From assembly GCA_019239875.1 (NCBI GenBank), contig JAFAZI010000066.1, positions 1 through 40,118 of the forward strand: a DNA stretch of 40,118 nucleotides, given 5' to 3'. The DNA comes from Frankiaceae bacterium (GTDB taxonomy: Bacteria > Actinomycetota > Actinomycetes > JAFAQI01). A program made the translations under genes and the position numbers. Each line of letters starts with the position of its first letter. Positions within the stretch are counted from its first letter, which is position 1. Under the pieces are notes generated by a model. That model searched no databases, had not been told where the DNA came from, and was given only the letters and a program-made list of their open reading frames with translations. Shown piece after piece: positions 1 to 7,716 of the stretch.

Positions 1-32
1 AAGGCGTCGGATGGGTGAACTCCCGGTATCCG

Positions 33-38
33 TAGGCT
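33..38 (+). promoter_or_regulatory. Putative -10 box of a leaderless SDR transcript
   Basis: TAGGCT lies 7 nt before the ATG at 46. That is the spacing expected if transcription starts at the start codon, and no Shine-Dalgarno sequence is visible. The same arrangement recurs at many genes of this window. No convincing -35 element is seen. Confidence 0.5.
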
Positions 39-45
39 CGAACCG

Positions 46-789
46 ATGAGTCGAGGGACAGCGGTCGTCACCGGCGCGAGCAGCGGGATCGGAGCCGCGA
101 CGGCTCGCCGACTGGCGACGGAGGGGTACGACGTGGTTGCCGCCGCACGTCGTACGGAGCGGCTGACCGCGCTCGCCGGTGACATCGGAGCACGCGCGGT
201 CACCCTCGACGTCACCGACGAGACGTCCGTCCGCGCCCTCGCCGACTCGATCGAGACCTGCAGCCTGCTGGTGAACAATGCCGGCGGTGCGTTCGGCGTC
301 TCGCCGGTCGCCGAGGCGAATGACGGTGACTGGGGACGGATGTGGGAAGTGAACGTCATGGGCACGATGCGCATGACCCGGGCGATGCTCCCGAAGCTGG
401 AGGCGAGCGGTGATGGCGTGGTCGTGAACCTCACCTCGACGGCCGGCCACATCGTGTACGAAGGCGGCGGCGGCTACACCGCGGCCAAGCACGCGCAGAC
501 CGCGCTGACCGAGACGTTGCGGCTCGAGATGTTCGGCAAGCCGATCCGGGTCGTGGAGGTCGCGCCAGGAATGGTGGCGACGGAGGAGTTCTCGCTCAAC
601 CGGCTGGGCGGCGACCAGTCGAAGGCCGACGCCGTCTACGCCGGCGTACCAGGGCCACTGTCGGCGGATGACGTCGCCGACTGCATCGCCTGGGCCGCGA
701 CCCGGCCGTGGAACGTCAACGTCGACCTGCTGGTCGTCCGGCCGCGGGCGCAGGCCGCGGCCCACAAGGTGTACCGGGAGAGTCAGTGA
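46..789 (+). CDS. SDR family NAD(P)-dependent oxidoreductase
   Basis: This 247-residue protein is a classical short-chain dehydrogenase/reductase of normal family length. The Rossmann cofactor motif TGASSGIG is at residues 9-16, NNAG at 77-80, and the catalytic Ser131, Tyr144 and Lys148 (in GGYTAAKHA) are all present, so it should be an active soluble oxidoreductase. It resembles the YdfG/serine-dehydrogenase-like SDR branch, but the substrate cannot be read from sequence. The ATG at 46 is preceded by a TAGGCT box rather than a ribosome binding site, so the mRNA may be leaderless. The stop codon overlaps the GTG of the next gene (GTGA), so it is the first gene of a three-gene operon ending at 1951. 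Confidence 0.93.
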   Translation: MSRGTAVVTGASSGIGAATARRLATEGYDVVAAARRTERLTALAGDIGARAVTLDVTDETSVRALADSIETCSLLVNNAGGAFGVSPVAEANDGDWGRMWEVNVMGTMRMTRAMLPKLEASGDGVVVNLTSTAGHIVYEGGGGYTAAKHAQTALTETLRLEMFGKPIRVVEVAPGMVATEEFSLNRLGGDQSKADAVYAGVPGPLSADDVADCIAWAATRPWNVNVDLLVVRPRAQAAAHKVYRESQ

Positions 790-1223
790 GCGAGAGCAAC
801 CACACCCACGTCGTTCACAACGGCAAGCGCGAGCTCACGATCGACGAGCTCGCACGGATGCAGCCGGGGATGGACCGGCTGATGGCCGAGATCGGGCAGC
901 GCTGTCATCGGCTGTACTACGCCGGCAAGGCCGGGAACTGGAAGCTCGCGGAGTACTTCTACACGTCGGCGATCAAACAGCTGAAGCTCTGCGCCACCAG
1001 CCGGCCGAAGTACGCCGAGGACATGGCGGCCTACATCGACGAGGACTGTGCACCGTTGCGGGAGGCGCTACGCGATCGCGACCCGGAGCGGTTCGAGGCG
1101 ACCTACCAGGTCTTCATCGACCGGGCCAACCACTACCACGACGTCTGGAAGAAGCCGTGGCTGCACTGGGTTACCCCATCGACACCTCCCGACGATCTTG
1201 ACCTGAAGGCAGGCATCGAATGA
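786..1223 (+). CDS. Conserved hypothetical helical protein
   Basis: The gene encodes 145 residues starting at the GTG at 786, which overlaps the SDR stop (GTGA); a longer upstream start would run deep into the SDR gene. The protein is hydrophilic and predicted helical, with no signal peptide or membrane segment. The segment around residues 35-55 (RLYYAGKAGNWKLAEYF) resembles a family of small four-helix conserved hypothetical proteins seen in proteobacteria and actinobacteria; that is from memory and not verified. No catalytic motif is recognisable. Its stop overlaps the next start (ATGA at 1220). Tight coupling on both sides suggests it acts with the SDR and the downstream mycothiol-type enzyme, but the function is unknown. 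Confidence 0.8.
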   Translation: MSESNHTHVVHNGKRELTIDELARMQPGMDRLMAEIGQRCHRLYYAGKAGNWKLAEYFYTSAIKQLKLCATSRPKYAEDMAAYIDEDCAPLREALRDRDPERFEATYQVFIDRANHYHDVWKKPWLHWVTPSTPPDDLDLKAGIE

Positions 1224-1951
1224 CGACGCCGTCGTACGCAGAGCTCGTCACGGCGGTCCGCCGCGAGGGCGAGGGATTGCTGGCGGCCGCGTCTCTCGGC
1301 AGCGACGCCGACGTTCCGACCTGTGAGGCGTGGTCGATGTCAGATCTCGTCATCCACACAGCGGACGTGTACCGCTATGCGGCGATGATCGTGTCGAACC
1401 GGCTCGTCGAGCAGCCCGACGAGCGGCCGGGAGTCCCCGAGGGCGAGCCGATCGACGTCTATCGGGACGCGCTCGACGAGGTGGTTGCGGCATTGCAGGA
1501 CGCCGAGCCCGACACGTCGGCGTGGAACTGGACGGCTGGGGAGCCGCACGTCGCGGCCTTCTGGGCCCGGCGGATGGCACACGAGTCGTCGGTGCATCGC
1601 TTCGATGCGCAGACGGCGCACGGGGTGGTGCAGCCGATCGACGCGGAGCTCGCCGAGGACGGCATCGACGAGCTGGTCGACGTGATCGCACCGCGGGTCT
1701 ACCACCGCGACTCGGTCATCGGCCCGACCGGCACGATCGTCCTCGCCTCATCGGACAGCGAGACCTGGAACCTCGAGCTGCTGACCGACGGCGTGCGGCG
1801 GATCGACCCGCCGAGCTCCCCGGACGCTGCGGTGACCGGTACGACGAGCACGCTGCTGCTCGCCTGTTACGGGCGGGTGCCGTGGACCGCGCTGGCGGTG
1901 ACCGGCGATGAGGAGCTGCTGACCGCGTGGACCGGGTCCCTCAACTTCTGA
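1220..1951 (+). CDS. Maleylpyruvate isomerase family mycothiol-dependent enzyme
   Basis: The 243-residue product has the MDMPI/DinB-like layout: an N-terminal helical bundle (about residues 5-160, with conserved HTADVYRY near residue 45 and a HESSVHRFDAQ segment near residue 130) and a smaller C-terminal domain. Proteins of this family use mycothiol or bind metal through histidines of the bundle. Most actinobacterial members have no assigned substrate, so the true reaction is unknown. The histidines expected at the bundle core are visible. The ATG overlaps the preceding stop (ATGA), making it the last gene of the SDR operon. The family supports a mycothiol-producing actinobacterial host. Confidence 0.85.
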   Translation: MTTPSYAELVTAVRREGEGLLAAASLGSDADVPTCEAWSMSDLVIHTADVYRYAAMIVSNRLVEQPDERPGVPEGEPIDVYRDALDEVVAALQDAEPDTSAWNWTAGEPHVAAFWARRMAHESSVHRFDAQTAHGVVQPIDAELAEDGIDELVDVIAPRVYHRDSVIGPTGTIVLASSDSETWNLELLTDGVRRIDPPSSPDAAVTGTTSTLLLACYGRVPWTALAVTGDEELLTAWTGSLNF

Positions 1952-1984
1952 GCCCACCCTGCACCGCGCGACGCCACCTCGAGT

Positions 1985-2047
1985 CGCCGAGCCGCGCGAA
2001 ACGGGCCTTCCGAGAGTGGTTTTACGCCCCTTGCGCGCGGCTCGGCG
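1985..2047. terminator. Hairpin between convergent genes (bidirectional terminator candidate)
   Basis: A perfect 14-bp inverted repeat (arms 1985-1998 and 2034-2047, CGCCGAGCCGCGCG and its complement) encloses a 35-nt loop. It lies between the 3' ends of two convergent genes (stops at 1951 and 2072). There is no long U-tract, which is common for actinobacterial terminators. The loop contains TGGTTTTACG. Confidence 0.6.
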
Positions 2048-2071
2048 GGCAGCCCGGGGCTGCGGCGCGGG

Positions 2072-2578
2072 TTACGTGCCGAGGGCGCGGCTGAACTCGT
2101 CGTACGCAGCTCTGCCGAACAGCACGAAGCGCACGTCCTCGACGTCGGTGGTGGTCGCCCTCACAGTGTTGATCGCGATGTCAGCGGCGGAGTCCATCGG
2201 CCAGCCATAGATGCCAGCCGAAACCGCTGGAAACGCAACGCTTTTCGCGCCGAGCTCGTCGCATAGAGCGAGCGCCTCGCGGTAGCAGGACTCGAGCGGG
2301 GGCGCGCGGTTCTCGTTGCGGCTGAAGACTGGGCCGACGACATGCACGACCCAGCGGCACTTCATGTCACCTGCCTCCGACCAGGCCGCATGACCCGTCG
2401 GCAGCGGCCCAATGCGGTCGCGAAGCTTGCGACGCGCCTCCAACTGCGCCGGCCCGCCAGCACGGAGGATCGCGCCGTCGACACCGCCGCCGCCCATCAA
2501 GCCGCTGTTCGCAGCGTTGACGACGACATCGACCTCCTGCTCGACGATGTCGCCTTGAACGAGCGAGATCTCAGCCAC
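2072..2578 (-). CDS. Macro domain protein (O-acetyl-ADP-ribose deacetylase-like)
   Basis: The 168-residue protein is essentially one macro domain. It carries the ADP-ribose-binding signature VNAANSGLMGGGGVDGAI near residues 20-38 and the second loop with GIYGWPMD near residue 125. Family members bind ADP-ribose and many hydrolyse O-acetyl-ADP-ribose or remove ADP-ribose from proteins; catalytic type cannot be fixed by eye. The start is GTG at 2578, 24 nt downstream of the phosphodiesterase-like gene's stop, so it is probably the last gene of the leftward operon DUF2516-AlaX-phosphodiesterase-macro. It is soluble and cytoplasmic. Confidence 0.92.
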   Translation of the reverse strand: MAEISLVQGDIVEQEVDVVVNAANSGLMGGGGVDGAILRAGGPAQLEARRKLRDRIGPLPTGHAAWSEAGDMKCRWVVHVVGPVFSRNENRAPPLESCYREALALCDELGAKSVAFPAVSAGIYGWPMDSAADIAINTVRATTTDVEDVRFVLFGRAAYDEFSRALGT

Positions 2579-2602
2579 TTGCGCGGTCCGGTCGGTCCAC
2601 GG

Positions 2603-3757
2603 TCACAGCTGGACCGAGAGCAAGGGGACGAGGAGCTCGGCGTCGGTGAGGGAGCCATGGTGGCCGGCCAGCGCGGATGCGAGCGACTCTCGGCGGCGTT
2701 GTACGACGCCGAAGCCGTCCTTCGCGATCGCGAGCACGTCCCCGATCCGCTCCCGCGCCATCGGCGTGACGACCGGGCCGAACAGGCCCGTGGCGACCGC
2801 CTCGTCACCGGAGATCACCCACGCCCGGTCCCCGATCACCGACCGCCAGGCGGCGAGCACGTCGGCCGCCGCGCCCGGCTGCGCATGCACATGTCGCATC
2901 CGCGGCTCGCCGGCGATGGCACGCACCCCCTCGCGCAGCGGCGAGCCCGGAACGTCCGCGTCGATCGCCGCCTCCTGGTCGAGTGCGGTCATCCCGTGGT
3001 CAGCGGTGACGTATAGGGCCGTTCCTGCCGGGAGACGTTCTGCGAGCGCCGACACATGGCGGTCAACGAGCTCCAGCTGCGCGATCCACGCGTCGGTTCC
3101 CGGCCCCCGCACATGCCCGATGAGATCGAGCTCCGAGATGTACGCGTAGACCAGCGACTGGTGCCCGCGATCCGCCATGTCACCGGCCAGCGCGACCGCG
3201 TCGCCCGCCGTCGTGGTGCCGGTGTAACCGCCGCCGCGAAACACTGCACGGGTCAGGCCGGTCCCCTCGTACTGGTGCGCCGACACGATCGACACCGCGA
3301 CACCCGCGTCGGCCGCCCGCTGCCACGTGGTCGGCTCGGGCTGCACCACTTCGGGCACGAGCTGGTCGCGCAGATCGTCGCCCTTGCCGACCTCCTTCCA
3401 CGCGAGCCAGTTCACCGGCCCGTCGACGTCGGTGACGTAGGACGTGTATCCCGTCAGCGCATGCTGGCCGGCCGGCACCCCGGTGGACAGCGACGCGAGC
3501 GACGTGACGGTCGTTGACGGGAACCCCGCAGTCAGCTCACGACACGTCATAGATGACAGGTACGGCGCGGCATCGGCATGTTCGCGCAGGCCGACCAAGC
3601 CCATGCCGTCGACGAGCATCACGACCGCCCGCTGTGACGGCGCGAGGTCGAGGCGGTTGTCACCGCCCACCTCCAGCGCAGCCAGCACGGACGGCATGAC
3701 GTCGGACAGCGACGCCTCGCCGTACCGCGGGACCGCGAAACCCGAGCTGGTGATCAT
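2603..3757 (-). CDS. Alkaline phosphatase superfamily protein (nucleotide pyrophosphatase/phosphodiesterase-like)
   Basis: The protein has 384 residues of the PF01663-type alkaline phosphatase fold. Metal and nucleophile motifs are recognisable: MLVDGMG (Asp50), FPSTTVTSLASLSTG (nucleophilic Thr around 82-83), ELDLIGH, and TADHGM. It should therefore be a two-metal phosphodiesterase, pyrophosphatase or phosphatase. Typical actinobacterial relatives of this length have no known substrate. No signal peptide is visible, which suggests a cytoplasmic enzyme. The ATG overlaps the AlaX stop codon (ATGA at 3754-3757), so the two are translationally coupled. Confidence 0.88.
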   Translation of the reverse strand: MITSSGFAVPRYGEASLSDVMPSVLAALEVGGDNRLDLAPSQRAVVMLVDGMGLVGLREHADAAPYLSSMTCRELTAGFPSTTVTSLASLSTGVPAGQHALTGYTSYVTDVDGPVNWLAWKEVGKGDDLRDQLVPEVVQPEPTTWQRAADAGVAVSIVSAHQYEGTGLTRAVFRGGGYTGTTTAGDAVALAGDMADRGHQSLVYAYISELDLIGHVRGPGTDAWIAQLELVDRHVSALAERLPAGTALYVTADHGMTALDQEAAIDADVPGSPLREGVRAIAGEPRMRHVHAQPGAAADVLAAWRSVIGDRAWVISGDEAVATGLFGPVVTPMARERIGDVLAIAKDGFGVVQRRRESLASALAGHHGSLTDAELLVPLLSVQL

Positions 3758-4476
3758 CCTGGCAGCCGCACTCTGAGCCGGCGGAATCCCTTGCCCTTGT
3801 TCTCGATCTTGACGATCTCCATGTCGCCGATGAACTTCGTCGAGGCGACATGGGTGCCACCGTCGGCCTGCGTGTCGAGCCCGACGATGTCGACGATTCG
3901 TACCTCGGTGAGATCCGGCGGAAGCAGGTCAGTCGCGGTGCGGATGATGTCCGGGATCGCGTACGCCTCGTCGCGCGGCAGCACCTTGACGTCGATGCGC
4001 CGGTCGGCAGCCACCTCGACCGCGCACGCCGCCGCGACCGCCGCCTTGAAGCCCTCCGGCACCTCCGGCAGGTTGAAGTCCATCCGGGCCTCGAGCGGCT
4101 CCATGTTCCCGCCGGTGACCAGCGCGCCGAAGTCTCGGTACACCACGCCGGCCAGCAGATGCAGCCCGGAGTGGGTGCGCATCAGGGCTGTCCGGCGGTC
4201 GTCGTCCACGGCGCCCTGCACCGCCGTCCCCGGTGGCGGAAGCGGATCGCCGTCAACCGGAATCAGGTAGATGTCGTCATCGGTCTTGCGGGCGCCGGCG
4301 ATCCGCGTCTGGACCCCTCCCCACAGCAGCACTCCGTGATCGGGCGGCTGCCCGCCACCGCCTGGGTAGAACGCCGAACGGTCCAGCACGATGCCTTCGT
4401 CACCGGCGGTGAGGACGGTCGCCTGCCACTCGCGAAGGGTCGCGTCGGTGAGTTCGAGGCGATGGGTGCCCATCAC
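3754..4476 (-). CDS. AlaX-type alanyl-tRNA editing protein
   Basis: This 240-residue trans-editing protein matches AlaX of the longer type. An N-terminal beta domain carries YPGGGGQPPDHG (residues 37-48) as in AlaRS, followed by the editing domain with HSGLH (His102, His106), and a C-terminal GGTHV (His209). The family deacylates mischarged Ser- or Gly-tRNA(Ala). The usual zinc ligand Cys of CGGTH is Asp205 here (DGGTH); related AlaX proteins with this variant exist from memory, so activity is still likely. It lies 20 nt downstream of DUF2516 and overlaps the phosphodiesterase gene. Confidence 0.92.
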   Translation of the reverse strand: MMGTHRLELTDATLREWQATVLTAGDEGIVLDRSAFYPGGGGQPPDHGVLLWGGVQTRIAGARKTDDDIYLIPVDGDPLPPPGTAVQGAVDDDRRTALMRTHSGLHLLAGVVYRDFGALVTGGNMEPLEARMDFNLPEVPEGFKAAVAAACAVEVAADRRIDVKVLPRDEAYAIPDIIRTATDLLPPDLTEVRIVDIVGLDTQADGGTHVASTKFIGDMEIVKIENKGKGFRRLRVRLPG

Positions 4477-4496
4477 GCGACCCTACGGCCGAGGCG

Positions 4497-4808
4497 TTAT
4501 CGACGGGGCGGCGGCGGACCGTAAGGGCCGTCGGAGGACGACGGCCGTCGCCCGCCACCACCGCCCGCAGCCTCGACGGCTGGGCGGACATCGAGGAAGT
4601 AGACCAACGACGCGATCACCCCGACGATCGAGATGAACACGCCGAGGACCAGCAGCATGATCCAGAACAGCTTCGTCTGCTTGTCGGCCAGCACGAATCC
4701 CTGCGCGGGCTGAGTCAAGACGCCGATGATGGCCAGCACCGTCAGCACGCTCACGGCGACACTGATGATGAACAGCGCACCGTGAAGCGGGAACAGGAGG
4801 CTGGTCAC
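4497..4808 (-). CDS. DUF2516 family membrane protein
   Basis: The GTG at 4808 gives 103 residues: a short N-terminus, a membrane helix at about 7-30, the family segment ADKQTKLFW at about 40-48, a second helix or helix pair ending in SLVYFLDVRPAV, and a Gly/Pro/Arg-rich cytoplasmic tail. This is the pattern of DUF2516, whose mycobacterial member lies beside hbhA (from memory). The frame stays open upstream, but residues there are not membrane-protein-like and run over the divergent gene. A TACGCT box (4815-4820) 6 nt before the GTG supports this start and a leaderless message. It is probably the first gene of the leftward operon; function unknown. Confidence 0.85.
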   Translation of the reverse strand: MTSLLFPLHGALFIISVAVSVLTVLAIIGVLTQPAQGFVLADKQTKLFWIMLLVLGVFISIVGVIASLVYFLDVRPAVEAAGGGGGRRPSSSDGPYGPPPPRR

Positions 4809-4814
4809 CGGCAA

Positions 4815-4820
4815 AGCGTA
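4815..4820 (-). promoter_or_regulatory. Putative -10 box of a leaderless DUF2516 operon transcript
   Basis: On the minus strand TACGCT is followed by 6 nt and then the GTG start at 4808. No Shine-Dalgarno is visible. The element lies in the short divergent region shared with the secreted-protein gene at 4905. Confidence 0.45.
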
Positions 4821-4904
4821 CGTCGGAACTCCACGGCGGGCATCGGCGTCGAAGCAGGTATGACCGGCATGACCGACACGGTGGATCGGTGGGAGCATCG
4901 GACC

Positions 4905-5666
4905 GTGAGACGAGCCGTCCTCGTTGCCCTTGCTGTCGGGATCGCGGCCAGCGGCATCGGCGTTGCGACAGCCGGCGCCGGCAAGAAGCTGGACATCCCA
5001 ACGGTCAAGCGGATCGCATTGGTGTACCGCCATGGCAATCCGTCGGGCGTCGAGCGCGGCAGCATCCGGGGCAAGACAGCCCGCCGGATCGTTCGCTCCC
5101 TCGACGAGCTGACGCCGTACCCGAAGCACACGGGGTTCGGGTGCACGGTCAGCCCTGGCGGCATCAAGACCGCGTTCATCCACCACCACCGTCACCGGTG
5201 GCGGGTGCAGGTCGGGAGCTGTGGCCGGGTTCCTTTCGTGCGAACGGACGGCGGCCGGCCCCGCGCGTACCACGCGACGAAGACGTTCACCGCATCCTTC
5301 AAGCGCGGCTTCGCACTCATGCGACCTCGTGCGGAGCAGGTGCCCGCATCGCTTCGCAAGGCTCGGGTCGCCGACCGCAAGGACCCCACGAGAGCCTGGG
5401 CCCATCGCCGTACTGTCTCCGGCCGGAAAGCGGCTGACCTGGTGAAGTCGTTCAACCACCTCGACGTCGAGCCGCCGAACTCACTCATCTGCAACGCCGC
5501 CGGCGGGCCGGAGCAGAAGGTGGTCTTCACAACCTCAGCGCATCGCTGGCTCGTCATACAGGCGCCCTGCTCAGAGGTCCAGGTGCAGCGGGACGGCAAG
5601 TCCCTCCCGACCCTGCTCTCCGACAAGGCCTGGGCGAAGGCGCTCGAGGCCGCACTCGGCACCTGA
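4905..5666 (+). CDS. Secreted hypothetical protein
   Basis: With GTG at 4905 the product has 253 residues and begins with a clear export signal (VRRAVLVALAVGIAASGIG), then a likely cleavage after ATAGA near residue 24. A GGGAG-like Shine-Dalgarno about 10 nt upstream favours this start; in-frame ATGs at 4860 and 4869 would add a hydrophilic extension before the signal. The mature part is basic, with four cysteines that could form two disulfides in two similar halves, each carrying a Lys/Thr-rich strand, then CTVSPGG or CNAAGG, and later a CGRVP or CSEVQ segment. This suggests an internal duplication. No family is recognised. It is transcribed divergently from DUF2516. Confidence 0.75.
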   Translation: MRRAVLVALAVGIAASGIGVATAGAGKKLDIPTVKRIALVYRHGNPSGVERGSIRGKTARRIVRSLDELTPYPKHTGFGCTVSPGGIKTAFIHHHRHRWRVQVGSCGRVPFVRTDGGRPRAYHATKTFTASFKRGFALMRPRAEQVPASLRKARVADRKDPTRAWAHRRTVSGRKAADLVKSFNHLDVEPPNSLICNAAGGPEQKVVFTTSAHRWLVIQAPCSEVQVQRDGKSLPTLLSDKAWAKALEAALGT

Positions 5667-5702
5667 CGCCGATCGGCGAGTCCGACTTGAAAGACTGATC
5701 AG

Positions 5703-6113
5703 GTGCTCGCCATCACCACCGAAGACCTCCGCCTGTTCCTGCATGTCCTCGCCGCGACCGTCTGGGTCGGTGGCCAGTTGACCCTCGCCGGGCTGCTGCC
5801 AGCGCTTCGCGCGGCCGGCGCCGACGTCCCAGCGGCAGTGGCGCGGCAGTTCAACAAGATCGCGTGGCCGGCGTTCGGCGTCCTCATCCTGACCGGCCTC
5901 TGGAACATCCAGGCCAACCACGACCGGATCAGCCACGACCACGACTACCGCAGCACCCTGTTCGCGAAACTCGGTTTCGTGGTCCTGTCAGGAATGGCGG
6001 CCTATGCGCACACCAAGGCAACCTCGAAGCGAGGCCGCGCGATGTGGGGTGCTGGCACGGCGCTGTTCGCGCTCGCGTCGCTGTTCGTCGGCGTGGTTCT
6101 CGCCCACGGTTAG
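5703..6113 (+). CDS. CopD-like / DUF2269-type membrane protein
   Basis: The 136-residue protein has four predicted membrane helices (about residues 10-30, 50-70, 85-105, 112-135). Conserved features include LFLHVLAATVWVGGQ near the N-terminus, where the His in the first helix is typical of CopD-related haem- or metal-binding membrane proteins, and an N-x-x-KIAWPAFGVLILTGLW segment. Members of this group are annotated as copper resistance CopD-like or DUF2269; no copper genes are nearby, so transport is not established. The start is GTG at 5703, 36 nt after the upstream stop. It ends 51 nt before the convergent ABC ATPase gene. Confidence 0.8.
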   Translation: MLAITTEDLRLFLHVLAATVWVGGQLTLAGLLPALRAAGADVPAAVARQFNKIAWPAFGVLILTGLWNIQANHDRISHDHDYRSTLFAKLGFVVLSGMAAYAHTKATSKRGRAMWGAGTALFALASLFVGVVLAHG

Positions 6114-6164
6114 CCACTGTCCGGCCGTCACGTGACGGTGGCCACGCGGGTCCGAACCGGTCGT

Positions 6165-6935
6165 TCAGGCGATCGCGAACCAGCGGCCATCACGATCGAA
6201 GGCACTGACCGGCCGGCCGAAGCAGGCGCTGAGCGCGTCCCCGTCGCCGAGCAGCGCCACCCCGCCCTGCGCGACCAGGCGCCCGTCGCGGATGAGAGCG
6301 ACGTGGGTCGTCGTCGCCGGCAGCTCCTCGAGGTGGTGAGCCACGACGATGCTCGCGAGCGCCGGGTCGGTCGATGCCGCGGTCTGCACCGCATCGAGCA
6401 GGTCGGCACGGCCGGGCAGGTCGAGTCCTGCGGCCGGCTCGTCGAGCAGCAGCAGCGGGGGTCGGCCGACCAGAGCGCGCGCCAGGCGCGCGCGGGCGCG
6501 TTCACCTTGGGAACACACAGAAATCCGGCGATCGCTGAGATCAGCTAGGCCGAGCTGGCCGAGGAGCTCAAGCACTCGCGCGGCCACATGATCGGTCACC
6601 GGACCGATCAGCTGAACCGTCTGGGTGGTGCCGGTGGCGACGTACTCGGCGATCGACAGCTCGACCGGCATCCGCAGCCGTACGTCGACCACGCCGATCG
6701 ACCGGCGCAGGTCACGGACGTCGACCCGCCCCATCGTCTTGCCGAGGATGGTCACGGTGCCGCGGGAGGGGAACCGCTGCGCGCCGGCCAGTGCGAGCAA
6801 CGTCGACTTGCCGGCGCCGTTCGGGCCGAGGAGCGCCCAGTGCTCGCCCGCGTCGACGTGCAGCGAGACGTCGTGCAACACGTGCGGACCGTCGGCGAAC
6901 CACACATCGGCACCGGCTATGTCGAGGACACCCAC
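6165..6935 (-). CDS. ABC transporter ATP-binding protein
   Basis: The product is a single ATPase domain of about 256 residues. Walker A is GPNGAGKST, the Q-loop region follows, the signature region reads VCSQGERARARLARAL (a degenerate LSGGQ, giving CSQGE), and Walker B is LLLLDEPAAGLD, with a later AHHLEEL switch His. Such stand-alone ATPases resemble the ModF/YlmA group, some of which are not linked to permeases, and no permease is adjacent. The GTG at 6935 is preferred over the one at 6947 because TAGTGT (6944-6949) sits 8 nt ahead of it. The gene is divergent from the VOC gene at 6956, leaving almost no intergenic DNA. Confidence 0.88.
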   Translation of the reverse strand: MGVLDIAGADVWFADGPHVLHDVSLHVDAGEHWALLGPNGAGKSTLLALAGAQRFPSRGTVTILGKTMGRVDVRDLRRSIGVVDVRLRMPVELSIAEYVATGTTQTVQLIGPVTDHVAARVLELLGQLGLADLSDRRISVCSQGERARARLARALVGRPPLLLLDEPAAGLDLPGRADLLDAVQTAASTDPALASIVVAHHLEELPATTTHVALIRDGRLVAQGGVALLGDGDALSACFGRPVSAFDRDGRWFAIA

Positions 6936-6955
6936 GCGGGTAGACACTAGGCGGC

Positions 6956-7501
6956 ATGGCCAAACCCGACGAAGCCGAGCAAGCGGAGCTCGCGGCCCGA
7001 CGCGCCGAGCTCGCCGCGAAGTACATCGCGCCGCCGGAGTCCCGCCCGAAGACCAACGGCCGCGGCATCCACCACGCCGCGCTGATCTGTAGCGACGTCG
7101 AGCAGACCATCTCCTTCTACCAGGGGCTGCTCGGCTTCCCGTTGATCGAACTGGTGGAGAACCGTGACTACCCCGGGTCGTCGCACTTCTTCTTCGACCT
7201 CGGCAACGACACGCTGCTCGGCTTCTTCGACTTCCCCGGGCTCGGCCTCGAGCCGGCACCGGAGGGTTATGGCAACGTCCAGCACATCGCGATCTCCGTC
7301 CCGCCGGATGCGCATGCCAAGCTGCAGGCGCGGCTGGATGAGCTGGAGATCCCGTACGACGGACCGGGCCGCGGCATCGAGGAGTCGATCTACCTGCGTG
7401 ACCCGGACGGGATCGGGATCGAGCTGCTCGCCGACAAGCTGATGTGGTTCGGCGGCCAGTGGCTCGACGGCCGTGACGAGCCCCCCGGCCACCTGGCCTA
7501 G
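6956..7501 (+). CDS. VOC family protein (glyoxalase/dioxygenase fold)
   Basis: The 181-residue protein has an N-terminal helical extension of about 35 charged residues and one vicinal-oxygen-chelate module. Likely metal ligands are His in RGIHHAALI, His in NVQHIAIS and Glu in DGIGIELLA. The LRDPDGIGIEL ending is typical of glyoxalase/bleomycin-resistance/dioxygenase proteins. Substrate is not predictable from the sequence. The ATG is at 6956, nearly abutting the divergent ABC ATPase gene, so promoters of both must overlap coding sequence. The gene ends at the inverted-repeat element at 7517-7675. Confidence 0.9.
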   Translation: MAKPDEAEQAELAARRAELAAKYIAPPESRPKTNGRGIHHAALICSDVEQTISFYQGLLGFPLIELVENRDYPGSSHFFFDLGNDTLLGFFDFPGLGLEPAPEGYGNVQHIAISVPPDAHAKLQARLDELEIPYDGPGRGIEESIYLRDPDGIGIELLADKLMWFGGQWLDGRDEPPGHLA

Positions 7502-7516
7502 GCCCACCATCCCGAG

Positions 7517-7601
7517 CCGCCACTTTCGCCCAACCGTCCAGCCCCGCCGTACCCCGTCCCCGCCGCACCTCGGACCGTCCCGCCACTTTCGCCCAACCGT
7601 C
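7517..7601 (+). repeat. 22-bp direct repeat pair
   Basis: An identical 22-nt stretch beginning CCGCCACTTTCGCC occurs at 7517-7538 and 7580-7601 in the same orientation, 63 bp apart. The second copy runs into the left arm of the long inverted repeat at 7586-7657. Confidence 0.85.
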
Positions 7602-7657
7602 TCGAATCGTTGGTTTCGCGGGTCTCAAAGCAACGATTCGAGACGGTTGGGCGAAAG
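7586..7657. terminator. Perfect 27-bp inverted repeat between convergent genes
   Basis: Arms at 7586-7612 and 7631-7657 are exact reverse complements over 27 bp and enclose an 18-nt loop. A second, slightly imperfect inverted pair (about 7542-7560 with 7657-7675, CCCGCCGTACC-like) nests around it. The position between the stops of convergent genes (7501 and 7717) fits a bidirectional terminator. The length, perfection and extra direct copy make a dispersed palindromic intergenic element equally possible. Confidence 0.7.
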
Positions 7658-7716
7658 GGACGGGTACGGCGGGCGGGCGCGGGCGCGGGTCAGGAAACGC
7701 AGGACACTCGAAGGAC

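Noticed and set aside
6948-7628. Extension of the ABC ATPase gene upstream to 7628
   Set aside because: The extension lies antisense to the VOC gene and is Arg/Ala/Gly-rich. The domain begins at 6935.
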